The translations under genes were made by a program, and so were the position numbers. DNA of 46,969 nt, from assembly GCF_001661915.1 (NCBI RefSeq), contig NZ_LYWY01000027.1, positions 1 through 46,969 on the forward strand, in the 5' to 3' direction. Below the pieces are notes generated by a model. That model worked only from the letters and a program-made list of their open reading frames with translations. It made no database searches and had not been told where the DNA came from. How positions within the stretch are numbered: the first letter of the stretch is position 1; every line of letters begins with the position of its first letter. The DNA comes from Croceicoccus pelagius (GTDB lineage Bacteria; Pseudomonadota; Alphaproteobacteria; Sphingomonadales; Sphingomonadaceae). Positions 8,535 to 16,704 of this stretch are shown in pieces.

Positions 8535-9989
8535 ATGAACGATCTTCCCAACCGCGCCCGGTCGATCTCCTCGCTGCGCGATTTCCTCGAACTGCTCGAG
8601 GATTCGGGCCAGGCCATCACCTGGAGCGATCCGGTGATGCCCGAACCCGGCGTGCGCAACATTGCGGTTGCCGCCTCGCGCGATGCCAACGGCGCGCCGG
8701 CGATCGTGTTCGACAACATCACCGGCTATCCCGGCAAGCGCCTGGCGGTGGGCGTTCATGGTTCGTGGGACAACATCGCCCTGCTGCTGGGCCGACCCAA
8801 AGGTACCACCATCCGCGAGCTGTTCTTCGAGATCGCCGGCCGCTGGGGCGATCAGGAAGCGCAGATCAGCTCTGTTCCCGAAGCCCAGGCCCCGGTGCAC
8901 GAATGCCGGATCGAACAGGACATCAACCTTTACGATGTCCTCCCGGTCTATCGGATCAACGAATATGATGGCGGGTTCTACATCGGCAAGGCCTCGGTCG
9001 CCTCGCGCGATCCGCTCGATCCAGACAATTTCGGCAAGCAGAATGTCGGCATCTATCGCCTGCAGATCCAGGGGCCGGACAGTTTCACCCTGATGACGAT
9101 CCCCTCCCACGACATGGGACGTCAGATCATGGCGGCCGAACGGGAAGGCGTTCCGCTCAAGATTGCGGTCATGCTGGGCAATCATCCCGGCCTTGCGGTG
9201 TTTGCTGCCACCCCGATCGGCTACGAGGAATCGGAATATTCCTATGCCTCGGCGATGATGGGCGCGCCGATGCGGCTGACCAAATCGGGCAACGGGATCG
9301 ACATCCTGGCCGACAGCGAAATCGTGATCGAGGCCGAGCTGCAACTGGGAGAACGCGAGCTGGAAGGGCCGTTCGGCGAATTTCCCGGTTCCTACAGCGG
9401 CGTGCGCAAGGCGCCGATCTTCAAGGTCACAGCGGTGTCCCACCGGCGCGATCCAATCTTCGAGAACATCTACATCGGGCGCGGCTGGACCGAGCACGAT
9501 ACCCTGATCGGCCTGCACACCTCCGCCCCGATCTATGCCCAGCTGCGCGAGAGCTTCCCCGAAGTCACCGCGGTCAACGCGCTTTACCAGCACGGACTGA
9601 CCGGGATCATCTCGGTCAAGAACCGCATGGCCGGCTTTGCCAAGACGGTCGCGCTGCGCGCGCTGAGCACGCCGCACGGCGTGATGTACCTCAAGAACCT
9701 GATCATGGTCGATGCCGATGTCGATCCGTTCGATCTCAACCAGGTGATGTGGGCGCTTTCGACCCGCACCCGTGCAGACGATATCATCGTGCTGCCCAAC
9801 ATGCCTGCCGTTCCGATCGATCCTTCGGCAGTGATCCCAGGCAAGGGGCACCGCCTTATCATCGACGCGACCAGCTATCTCCCGCCCGATCCGGTGGGTG
9901 AAGCGCACCTTGTCACCCCGCCAACCGGGGACGAGATCGACGCCCTGAGCAAGCGGATCCGCGAAATGCAGCTGGGAGCCCTGTCATGA
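8535..9989 (+). CDS. UbiD-family hydroxyarylic-acid decarboxylase (VdcC-like)
   Basis: Prenyl-FMN-dependent reversible decarboxylase. The 484-residue length fits. The catalytic Glu-Arg-Glu set of the family is recognisable as Arg175 (GIYRLQ), Glu277 and Glu282 (ELEGPFGEFPGSYSG region), and prFMN/metal-binding segments around NVGIYR and SHDMG are present. The stop overlaps the next ATG by 4 nt (ATGA), coupling it to the VdcD-like small subunit. With the UbiX homologue this resembles vanillate/4-hydroxybenzoate decarboxylases, so a likely reaction is hydroxybenzoate to phenol or vanillate to guaiacol. Direction and substrate are inferred. Confidence 0.92.
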   Translation: MNDLPNRARSISSLRDFLELLEDSGQAITWSDPVMPEPGVRNIAVAASRDANGAPAIVFDNITGYPGKRLAVGVHGSWDNIALLLGRPKGTTIRELFFEIAGRWGDQEAQISSVPEAQAPVHECRIEQDINLYDVLPVYRINEYDGGFYIGKASVASRDPLDPDNFGKQNVGIYRLQIQGPDSFTLMTIPSHDMGRQIMAAEREGVPLKIAVMLGNHPGLAVFAATPIGYEESEYSYASAMMGAPMRLTKSGNGIDILADSEIVIEAELQLGERELEGPFGEFPGSYSGVRKAPIFKVTAVSHRRDPIFENIYIGRGWTEHDTLIGLHTSAPIYAQLRESFPEVTAVNALYQHGLTGIISVKNRMAGFAKTVALRALSTPHGVMYLKNLIMVDADVDPFDLNQVMWALSTRTRADDIIVLPNMPAVPIDPSAVIPGKGHRLIIDATSYLPPDPVGEAHLVTPPTGDEIDALSKRIREMQLGALS

Positions 9990-10210
9990 CCACCACCGTC
10001 TGCGGGCGCTGCAAATCGAGCGGCGCTGTCACCGATCATCAGGGCAGGCAGGACGGCGAGGTCGTGTGGACGATCCTGCGCTGCCCGACCTGCAACTTTT
10101 CCTGGCGCGACAGCGAACCGGCCCGCGCGATCGACCCTGCTGCGCGCTCGGCCGATTTTGCCGTCGATGCCGGCGATCTCCAACGTTATCCCAAGATTCT
10201 CCAGCAATAA
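9986..10210 (+). CDS. VdcD/ShdD-like small subunit of hydroxyarylic-acid decarboxylase
   Basis: A 74-residue protein with two CxxC pairs (Cys6/Cys9 and Cys33/Cys36) forming a zinc-ribbon-like fold, followed by NFSWRDSEP, matching the small D component found with VdcC/BsdC/ShdC-type decarboxylases. The D component is characteristic of the aromatic hydroxy-acid branch of UbiD systems, so it strengthens the view that the neighbouring UbiD acts on a hydroxybenzoate and not in ubiquinone synthesis. Translation is coupled to the upstream gene by a 4-nt overlap. Its biochemical role in the family is poorly understood. Confidence 0.85.
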   Translation: MTTTVCGRCKSSGAVTDHQGRQDGEVVWTILRCPTCNFSWRDSEPARAIDPAARSADFAVDAGDLQRYPKILQQ

Positions 10211-10223
10211 GGCTCCCAACGCC

Positions 10224-11690
10224 ATGATCGATCAAGCCCGCCAGACGGCCACGCTCGGCACCCTCACCCAGGCACTGGGCAAGGAGACCGTCGATACCAG
10301 CCCGCAGACCCTGGCCCGCTATGCTGCCCCGGGGATGGTACCGGCAGGCGTGGTGCTTCCGGCCGATGAAGCCCAGCTCGCCAGGGTGCTGGAAGCCGCG
10401 CGCACCAGCGGCGGTGTGGTCCAGACGGTCTGCAACGGCGCCTACGGACTTGAAAAAGCCGTACAGGACAAGGTGATCGTGCTTGACCTGCAGAAGATGA
10501 ACAAGGTCCTCGAGGTCAATGACGAACTGGCCACCTGCCTGGTCGAACCGGGCGTCACCTTCCGCCAGCTCGATGCCCACATCAAGGAAAAGGGGATTAA
10601 GCTGTGGGTCGACTTTCCCGGCAATCCCGATGAAAGCGTGGCCGCCAGTTTCATCAACCGGCGCCCCGGCTACACCCCCTATTCCGATCACTTCCTGATG
10701 CAGTGCGGGCTCGAGGTGATGCTGGCTGATGGCAAGATGGTGCGAACCGGCATGGGTGCCATGCCCAAGAGCACCTGCTGGCAGCTGTTCAAGTTCGGCT
10801 ATGGCCCGTGGGTTGATGGGCTGTTCACCCAGTCCGATTTCGGGGTAGTGACCAAGGTCGGGATGTGGATGATGCCGCAGCCTCCGGCGCACCAGACCTT
10901 CATGGTCGCGGTTCCCAAAGAGGACGATCTTGGCCCATTGCTGGATGTGCTCGGGCCACTCAAGCTCAACATGGTGGTGGCCAATGGCGTCGCGGTGGGC
11001 AATGCGCTTCACGAAGCGGCCCTGCTCGGCAAGCGCCGCGCCGACTTTGAAGGCCAGGGGCCGATGGCGGCGAGCGCGGTCAAAGCCGCGGGCGAATCAC
11101 TCGGCCTTGGCTACTGGAACCTCTATGGCTCGCTCTATGGGTTGCCAGACAACGTCGCGATCCTGTGGGACATGGTCAAGGGCGCGTTTTCGTCGATCAG
11201 CGGCGCCAGGGTCATCGTCGATGGCAAGGGCGTGGATCCCAAGCTGTGGGCATGGCGGATGGGCTCGATGACCGGCGTCGTGACCGATCCCCCGGCCAGG
11301 ACCGCGGGCTGGAGCGGCGACATGGCGCTTACGGTCAACCCGGTCAGCCCTGTGGATGGCGAGGAAGCCGTCAAGCTTTATGAACTGTCGCGCGATATCT
11401 GTGCCAAGAACGGCTTCGACTTCGTTGGCGAAACCACCGCGATCTGGCGTTCGGCCAACCATCGCCAAGTACTGTCCCATGCCGCCGGGAAGGGCGAGGA
11501 TGCGGCACGGGCCAAGACTTGCGCCGAAGCCCTGATCGCCGCGCAGGCCGAGGCCGGCTTCGGCCAGATCCTGACCGACCCCGGGCTGGGGGCGGCGGTT
11601 GCCAAGACCTATGAAAAGGGTGGCCGCTCGGCCCTGCATGCGCGGGTCAAGCAGGCGCTCGATCCCAACTCGATCTTTGCCTCGGTCTGA
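10224..11690 (+). CDS. Second PCMH-like flavoprotein, missing FAD-loop and phenolate-binding residues
   Basis: Paralogue of the flavoprotein at 5.5 kb (shared blocks: LDLQKMNKVLEVN, LVEPGV, GYTPYSDHFLMQCGLEV, MFTQS/LFTQSDFGVVTK, VKQALDPNSIF). At 488 residues it is about 30 shorter. The FAD diphosphate loop GNGRNFAYGG of the first copy is replaced by CNGAYG from residue 70, the following Gly-rich block becomes PGNPDESVAASFINRR, and the phenolate-binding Tyr-Arg pair is Ile449-Leu450 (FGQILTD instead of FGEYRTH). The GKQGIWP tail is also gone. The frame is open and codon use normal, so it is not an obvious pseudogene. It could be a structural partner subunit, a pseudoenzyme, or an enzyme with a different substrate. 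Confidence 0.82.
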   Translation: MIDQARQTATLGTLTQALGKETVDTSPQTLARYAAPGMVPAGVVLPADEAQLARVLEAARTSGGVVQTVCNGAYGLEKAVQDKVIVLDLQKMNKVLEVNDELATCLVEPGVTFRQLDAHIKEKGIKLWVDFPGNPDESVAASFINRRPGYTPYSDHFLMQCGLEVMLADGKMVRTGMGAMPKSTCWQLFKFGYGPWVDGLFTQSDFGVVTKVGMWMMPQPPAHQTFMVAVPKEDDLGPLLDVLGPLKLNMVVANGVAVGNALHEAALLGKRRADFEGQGPMAASAVKAAGESLGLGYWNLYGSLYGLPDNVAILWDMVKGAFSSISGARVIVDGKGVDPKLWAWRMGSMTGVVTDPPARTAGWSGDMALTVNPVSPVDGEEAVKLYELSRDICAKNGFDFVGETTAIWRSANHRQVLSHAAGKGEDAARAKTCAEALIAAQAEAGFGQILTDPGLGAAVAKTYEKGGRSALHARVKQALDPNSIFASV

Positions 11691-11721
11691 GCCGATGCGT
11701 CGCCATGCCTGCGGAGGTACA

Positions 11722-12087
11722 ATGAACAAGCTCCTCGTCCTTTCGCTCCTCGCCACTCTTGGCGCCTGTTCGTCCAAGCAAGGCGAAGTGGTCGCGGATG
11801 GCGCGGAGAATTATGAGCGTTACTGCGCAGGTTGCCACAACCCCGGCCCGGGCCACGGTGGCACCATGCTGCTGGCCGAAAAAGGTGCTCCGGTGCCTTC
11901 GCTCATCGGTCGCAAGGACTTAGATTACGATTACCTACATTCGGTCGTTCGCCAGGGCCTGATCGAAATGCCGCCGTTCCGCCCGACCGAATTGTCGGAC
12001 ACGGAAATCAAGCAGATCTACGATCACATCATGGCGCAGAAGCTTCCCCCCGCGAAGGCTCAACCCGCCAAAAACAAAACACCGTAA
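11722..12087 (+). CDS. Class I cytochrome c lipoprotein (PchC-like electron acceptor)
   Basis: A 121-residue c-type cytochrome. The signal peptide ends in a lipobox (LGAC, lipidated Cys16), the haem motif CAGCH is at residues 35-39, and Met83 in EMPPF is the likely sixth ligand. It is therefore membrane-anchored on the periplasmic side. Position right after the PCMH-like flavoproteins fits the cytochrome subunit of a flavocytochrome, accepting electrons from the reduced FAD. GGAGG lies 6 nt before ATG. A Lys/Pro/Ala-rich tail follows the haem domain. Classic PchC is soluble, so the lipid anchor is a difference worth noting. Confidence 0.9.
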   Translation: MNKLLVLSLLATLGACSSKQGEVVADGAENYERYCAGCHNPGPGHGGTMLLAEKGAPVPSLIGRKDLDYDYLHSVVRQGLIEMPPFRPTELSDTEIKQIYDHIMAQKLPPAKAQPAKNKTP

Positions 12088-12127
12088 ACTTAAATCAAAA
12101 TGGGCGAGAAAGATCAACAGGGTTCCT

Positions 12128-12492
12128 ATGGCTGAACTTGGTGCGACGCCAAAGGAGTATGCGGATAGCCAGTCGCCATATTGAGGACGCACCTTGTGTT
12201 GGATAGTCGTCGTTATCTATGGCTACGACGCGCAATTTATCGCTTGATTGCACTGGTGTTCGGTTCCGCTTCGCTGCTCGACAAAAGCGCTTTTGGCCCA
12301 GTTTTCCTCGCTGGCCCGGTTGGCCTTATGCTCGGCAGGGTAGCCTTCGGGGGAATTTCAGCTCGCTACAACCGCATGCGGGTATTTGCGTGGATTGTTT
12401 CACTTTCGGGATTTGTCCAACTCACAAGGTTCGCGGTAACGCTTGAAGAACTCCTCGCCATTACTGCATCTGAACCGAATGATATCATATGA
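12128..12492 (+). pseudogene. Remnant of an aromatic-acid:H+ symporter (MFS, AAHS family)
   Basis: The first roughly 100 residues of a PcaK/BenK-type transporter can be read in pieces. From ATG 12128 the frame reads MAELGATPKEYA, meets TGA at 12182, then continues in frame with LCWIVVVIYGYDAQFIA (TM1 with the family's DGxD-like motif) to a stop at 12245. The other frame then resumes with LLDKSAFGPVFLAGPVGLML and GRVAFGGISARYNRMRVFA (TM2-TM3 and the loop equivalent to DRFGRK), ending near EELLAI at about 12468. The rest of the gene is gone and glutaryl-CoA dehydrogenase follows directly. One stop, one frameshift and a large truncation make it non-functional. It fits as the former uptake gene of the upstream phenolic cluster. 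Confidence 0.72.
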
Positions 12493-12504
12493 CGAGTGGA
12501 ATTT

Positions 12505-13689
12505 ATGATCGAGATGGCACGGTTTGATTGGAGCGATCCCTTCAACTTTGACGATCAACTGACTGAAGAAGAACGAATGGTGCGTGATGCGGCTCATGGC
12601 TTCGCGCAAGGCGAACTTCAGCCCCGGGTCATCAATGCCTTCCGCGAAGAGCTGGATGCAGCAGAGTTGTTTCCACTCATGGGACAAGCCGGCTTGCTTG
12701 GAGCGACGATCCCACAGTCTTATGGCGGTGCTGGAGCTGGCTATGTCTCCTACGGTCTGATCGCGCGCGAGATTGAGCGCGTGGATTCGGGCTATCGTTC
12801 AATGGCATCGGTGCAAAGCTCGCTCGTCATGTATCCGATTTTTGCTTTCGGCTCGGAGGAACAGCGGTTTAAATATCTGCCTGGCCTAGCCGCAGGCTCG
12901 CTGATCGGCTGCTTCGGCCTGACAGAACCTGATGCGGGATCTGATCCTGCGGGCATGCGCACAATCGCGAAGAGGATTGATGGTGGCTATGTCCTTTCCG
13001 GCATCAAAACATGGATTTCGAATGCTCCTTTCGCCGACGTCTTTGTCGTCTGGGCAAAGAGCGAAGCACATGATGGGGCCATTTGCGGCTTCGTGCTTGA
13101 AAAGGGCCTGAAGGGGCTTTCCGCTCCCAAGATCAAGGGCAAGCTCAGCCTGCGCGCCTCGACCACCGGCATGATCGTGATGGATGAGGTTGAGGTTGAC
13201 GAAGAAGCCTTGCTCCCCGGGGTCCAGGGTCTCAAGGGCCCCTTCGATTGCCTAAACCGCGCACGCTATGGGATCAGTTGGGGAGCGCTCGGCGCAGCAG
13301 AATATTGCATGCACGCAGCCCGCCAATATGGGCTTGATCGGCACCAGTTTGGAAAGCCGCTTGCCTCCAACCAACTCTATCAAAAGAAGCTCGCCGATAT
13401 GCAAACAGACATTGCGCTAGGGTTGCAAGCCTCATTGCGTGTCGGCCGCCTAATGGATGAAGGCAGGTTCGCGCCGGAGATGGTCTCTCTCGTCAAGCGT
13501 AACAATGTCGGAAAATCGCTTGATATTGCGCGCCATGCCCGAGACATGCACGGCGGTAATGGCATCAGCGATGAATATCAAGTCATGCGGCACATGGTGA
13601 ATCTGGAAACCGTCAACACCTATGAAGGCACGCACGATGTGCACGCGCTCATCCTTGGTCGAGCACTCACTGGCATTGCCGCATTCTAG
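12505..13689 (+). CDS. gcdH: Glutaryl-CoA dehydrogenase
   Basis: FAD-dependent oxidative decarboxylation of glutaryl-CoA to crotonyl-CoA. The 394-residue protein carries the GCDH signature [14 protein letters not shown] (Arg98, which binds the distal carboxylate), [12 protein letters not shown] for FAD, and the catalytic Glu at about residue 374 in [10 protein letters not shown], with [15 protein letters not shown] before it. ATG 12505 is chosen; GTG 12496 and ATG 12514 are in frame. It is the only plus-strand gene of this stretch, converging on the acyl-CoA operon. A glutarate-type CoA-transferase at 26.2 kb could supply its substrate. By eye the gene is less GC-rich than its neighbours, hinting at separate origin. 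Confidence 0.92.
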   Translation: MIEMARFDWSDPFNFDDQLTEEERMVRDAAHGFAQGELQPRVINAFREELDAAELFPLMGQAGLLGATIPQSYGGAGAGYVSYGLIAREIERVDSGYRSMASVQSSLVMYPIFAFGSEEQRFKYLPGLAAGSLIGCFGLTEPDAGSDPAGMRTIAKRIDGGYVLSGIKTWISNAPFADVFVVWAKSEAHDGAICGFVLEKGLKGLSAPKIKGKLSLRASTTGMIVMDEVEVDEEALLPGVQGLKGPFDCLNRARYGISWGALGAAEYCMHAARQYGLDRHQFGKPLASNQLYQKKLADMQTDIALGLQASLRVGRLMDEGRFAPEMVSLVKRNNVGKSLDIARHARDMHGGNGISDEYQVMRHMVNLETVNTYEGTHDVHALILGRALTGIAAF

Positions 13690-13783
13690 GGCAGGCCACC
13701 TTCCTTCTTCAGTGTTGCGCTGCCTGGTCGCAGCAACAATCGTTGTGTCGAGTGAGCGGAAACGACGGAGCGTGGTGGCCGCC

Positions 13784-14968
13784 TCAATAGCTTCGCGGTA
13801 GTTTCAGGACATGCTCTGCGATGAATGACAATATGAGATTGGTCGAAACAGGTGCCACCTGATAAAGGCGGGCCTCTCGAAATTTCCGTTCGATGTCGTA
13901 TTCCTCAGCAAAGCCATATCCGCCATATGTCTGGATGCAGGCGTTGCCCGCTTCGACTGCTACGTCCGCGGCAAGCATTTTTGCCATGTTCGCCTCGGGT
14001 CCATGTTCAAGCCCCGCTTCGTAAAGGCGCGCGGCCTCATGGACCATGAGCTCGGCAGCGCGCATATTTGCGTGGGCTCGCGCGATCGGGAAAGAGACGC
14101 CCTGATTCATGCCAATGGGGCGATCGAAAACCACCCGTTGATTGGCATAAGCAATGGATTTTCGGGTAAACCATTTTGCATCACCGACGCATTCGGCAGC
14201 AATAAGAACTCTTTCCGCATTCATGCCCGAAAGGATGCAATGAAAGCCCTTGCCTTCTTTGCCTAAGAGATTGGCGACCGGGATGCGCATCCTGTCGAAG
14301 AAAAGTTCCGTCGTGGCATGGTTCATCATGGTGCGGATAGGCCGGATCGTTAGCGAACCCGCGGTGCGAGCCTGATTCATATCGACGATGAATATGGAAA
14401 GACCGTCGGTTTTCTTCGTCACTTGATCGCGCGGCGAAGTCCGCGCTAGCAGCAGCATGAGATCGCTGTGTTCGGCGCGACTGGTCCAGATTTTCTGGCC
14501 GCTCACCACAAAATAGTCCCCATCGCGAACTGCCGTCGTCCTTAACGCAGTGGTATCGGAGCCGCTTCCCGGCTCGGTTACGCCGAAAGCCTGCAAGCGC
14601 AGTGCGCCGCTTGCGATCGCGGGAAGATAAAGGCGCTTTTGCTCATCCGATCCATGTCTGAGGATGATGGCCATGTTATACATCTGGGCATGGCATGCCG
14701 CTCCGTTGCAACCCATCGCTTGAATCGTCTCAAGGATGGCAACTGCAGCCGAAAGGCCCAGACCTGATCCGCCATATTCCTCGGGTATGAGCACCGAAAG
14801 ATAGCCAGCGCTCGTCAACGCATCCACAAAGGAGGTCGGATATTCGCGATCAGCGTCGAGCTTGCGCCAATATTCACCCGGGAACTTTTCACACAGCCGG
14901 CGCACGCCGTCGCGGATTTCGTGAAAGTGTTGAGATTCGAAAGGACTAAGAAACTGCATCGCCCTCAT
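13784..14968 (-). CDS. Acyl-CoA dehydrogenase with IVD/LCAD-type catalytic base
   Basis: FAD-dependent alpha,beta-dehydrogenation of an acyl-CoA. The 394-residue protein has GVTEPGSGSDT, WTSRAEHSD and the IQTYGGYGFAEEYDIER motif. The usual C-terminal catalytic Glu (YEGT) is absent: the aligned segment reads LYQVAPVSTN. Instead Glu252 in GMNAERVLIA occupies the position of the base of isovaleryl-CoA and long-chain acyl-CoA dehydrogenases, so the enzyme should be active. Such a base suits branched or bulky substrates. Last gene of the minus-strand operon; its start (14968, or ATG 14959) overlaps the end of the hydratase gene. Substrate unknown. Confidence 0.88.
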   Translation of the reverse strand: MRAMQFLSPFESQHFHEIRDGVRRLCEKFPGEYWRKLDADREYPTSFVDALTSAGYLSVLIPEEYGGSGLGLSAAVAILETIQAMGCNGAACHAQMYNMAIILRHGSDEQKRLYLPAIASGALRLQAFGVTEPGSGSDTTALRTTAVRDGDYFVVSGQKIWTSRAEHSDLMLLLARTSPRDQVTKKTDGLSIFIVDMNQARTAGSLTIRPIRTMMNHATTELFFDRMRIPVANLLGKEGKGFHCILSGMNAERVLIAAECVGDAKWFTRKSIAYANQRVVFDRPIGMNQGVSFPIARAHANMRAAELMVHEAARLYEAGLEHGPEANMAKMLAADVAVEAGNACIQTYGGYGFAEEYDIERKFREARLYQVAPVSTNLILSFIAEHVLKLPRSY

Positions 14969-15821
14969 CCTGAGAGATTGTGAAAAACCCTTGATCTGCA
15001 ACGATGACGTCGCGCTCGAGCACCGATGCCCGAAAAGCGCCATTATTCCAGATTTCGGTTCTGATGGTTTCACCAGGGAACACCGGCGCGGCGAAACGCA
15101 GTTGCACTGCGCGCAGGCGCTCGGCCTGGTAGCCAAGTCGCCCGCGGAGGATGGCGTGAACGATGATGCCCATCGTGCCCAAGCCGTGCAATATCGGCAT
15201 CCTGTACCCGGCGCGCGCCGCGATTGCGGGATCGCTGTGCAGCGGGTTGAGATCTCCATTGAGACGATAGATCAGGGCCTGTTCGGGACCGGTCGTCAGG
15301 TCAATGACAAGACCGGCATTGCCTTCCGCCAAGGGTACCGGCGAACTTCGCGGTGCTTCGCCTTCCCCTCCGAACCCGCCGCCGCCGCGAATGAAGATCG
15401 TACGTTCAAGACAGGCAAAGCAGGTGCCGCGATCATCGCGGATATTGGTTTCGGTGAATATCAACGCGGCCTTGCCCGCGCCTTTGTCGACAATGTGGGT
15501 GACGCGGGTTGTGCTTTCGACTTCGCCAGTTGCCGGAACCGGGCCAAGCAGTACCATGGATTGGCCGGCATGCAGGACGGAAACCGGATCTACACCAGAA
15601 TCAGGGTGCCCCAGCCAGAACCCGGGACTCGCGAGAACGAGCGCCATGCCGGGCATGGCAACCGGTCCACGAAGGGGATCCACGAATGGCAGCTGCGCGA
15701 GGTCGGTAGGATCTCGCCCCATCCCGATCGATAAGGCGTAAAATGCAGCATCGCGTGGAGTGACGGTCTGACGAACCGCAGGAATACGAAAGTTGAGCAA
15801 TTTTTGCGGATCGATTGTCAC
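14946..15821 (-). CDS. R-specific enoyl-CoA hydratase 2 (MaoC / MFE-2 hydratase type)
   Basis: Hydrates a trans-2-enoyl-CoA to the (3R)-hydroxyacyl-CoA. A double hot-dog protein of 291 residues with the hydratase-2 signature around LNGDLNPLHSD and PILHGLGTMG (catalytic Asp and His). The start is GTG at 15821 (VTIDPQKLLNFRIP...), 23 nt after the previous gene; longer in-frame extensions run into that gene and have no homology. It pairs logically with the MFE-2-like (3R)-hydroxyacyl-CoA dehydrogenase at 22 kb; no crotonase-type hydratase is present in the operon. Confidence 0.87.
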   Translation of the reverse strand: MTIDPQKLLNFRIPAVRQTVTPRDAAFYALSIGMGRDPTDLAQLPFVDPLRGPVAMPGMALVLASPGFWLGHPDSGVDPVSVLHAGQSMVLLGPVPATGEVESTTRVTHIVDKGAGKAALIFTETNIRDDRGTCFACLERTIFIRGGGGFGGEGEAPRSSPVPLAEGNAGLVIDLTTGPEQALIYRLNGDLNPLHSDPAIAARAGYRMPILHGLGTMGIIVHAILRGRLGYQAERLRAVQLRFAAPVFPGETIRTEIWNNGAFRASVLERDVIVADQGFFTISQDEGDAVS

Positions 15822-15843
15822 TTTCAATTTCCCTGGAAGGTGG

Positions 15844-16704
15844 TCAAAGGGTGGCGCTGGCAACCATGATCGGACGGCCATCGCGCGCATGGGCGACGAA
15901 CTGAACACTATTGCCGTTCGCGCGAAGCGCCAAATGCAGTTCCTCGCCGCAGATCGCGGCAGACACCGCTCGGCAATCGAAGCACCGAAGCGCATTGTCG
16001 CCGAAGTGCTGCTGGGCGAGTTCCAGCAGCAGTGTCGCCGTCAACGGACCGTGAACGACGAGGCCGCGATACCCCTCGATTTCGCAGGTGTAGGCCCGAT
16101 CATAATGAATCCGGTGACTGTTGAAGGTCAGCGCCGAAAATCGGAACAGCAAGGTTTCGGAGGGGACCAGCGCGCGGTGCGCAACCCATCGGGATCCGTC
16201 GAAGATCATGTCAGACGGCCTTGGCAGCTCTGCGGTGCCCAAAGGCATGGGATCCCGATAAACGATCGCTTGGGTTTCGCGAACGGAGAGTTCGCCTTCG
16301 CAGCGGGTTTCTTGTGCTATCTCGACGAAAACAAGCTTGCCGGTCGCCCCTTGCTTTTCGGCGATGGAATTGATCCGCGATCTGCGCTGCACCTTCTGAC
16401 CGATGAGCAACGGCGAAAGAAATTCGATCTTGCTCGATGCCCACATCCGGCGCGACTGAGGAAGTGGTGGCATGAAGCTGCTTTCGCCGCCGCGCACCGG
16501 ATGGCCATCCACGCTCAATGCCGCTGTTGGCGCGTCTGGCAGGCAAAGGCACCAATGATAGCCTTGCGGCACGCTGCCATCTGCCGGCGCAACGCGGTCG
16601 AAAGTCGCCAGCCACCGTCTTGCGGCAGCGAGTTCCAGATAGTCGTGACGCAATTCTTCACGACCGATCCAGCTTTGCCATTGTTCGTCTGGCTGGGTGG
16701 TCAT
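15844..16704 (-). CDS. HTD2-family hydratase resembling mesaconyl-C4-CoA hydratase
   Basis: MaoC/FAS1-type dehydratase family of 286 residues. Family features are DGHPVRGGESSFMPPLP-like block (about 65-81), RRMWASSKIEFLSPL, KLVFVEIAQET and the NSHRIHYDRAY motif with catalytic His/Asp near the C-terminal hot-dog. Members annotated as mesaconyl-C4-CoA hydratase turn mesaconyl-C4-CoA into citramalyl-CoA in the 3-hydroxypropionate bicycle. Its neighbours here resemble the two enzymes that would precede that step. ATG overlaps the stop of the upstream gene (ATGA). Assignment to this reaction is inferred from family and context; another enoyl-CoA substrate is possible. Confidence 0.78.
   Translation of the reverse strand: MTTQPDEQWQSWIGREELRHDYLELAAARRWLATFDRVAPADGSVPQGYHWCLCLPDAPTAALSVDGHPVRGGESSFMPPLPQSRRMWASSKIEFLSPLLIGQKVQRRSRINSIAEKQGATGKLVFVEIAQETRCEGELSVRETQAIVYRDPMPLGTAELPRPSDMIFDGSRWVAHRALVPSETLLFRFSALTFNSHRIHYDRAYTCEIEGYRGLVVHGPLTATLLLELAQQHFGDNALRCFDCRAVSAAICGEELHLALRANGNSVQFVAHARDGRPIMVASATL

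Noticed and set aside
8475-9908. 477-codon minus-strand open frame opposite the UbiD gene
   Set aside because: Antisense shadow of a clearly conserved plus-strand gene; no motif or ribosome site.
12181-12492. A 103-codon open frame that could be called a small membrane protein
   Set aside because: Its sequence matches TM2-TM3 of AAHS transporters and the preceding TM1 lies in another frame, so it is part of a decayed transporter, not a separate gene.
13690-13783. Possible small RNA or terminator between the convergent genes
   Set aside because: Only a long-range GGCCACC/GGTGGCC pairing about 80 bp apart; no compact hairpin or promoter seen.
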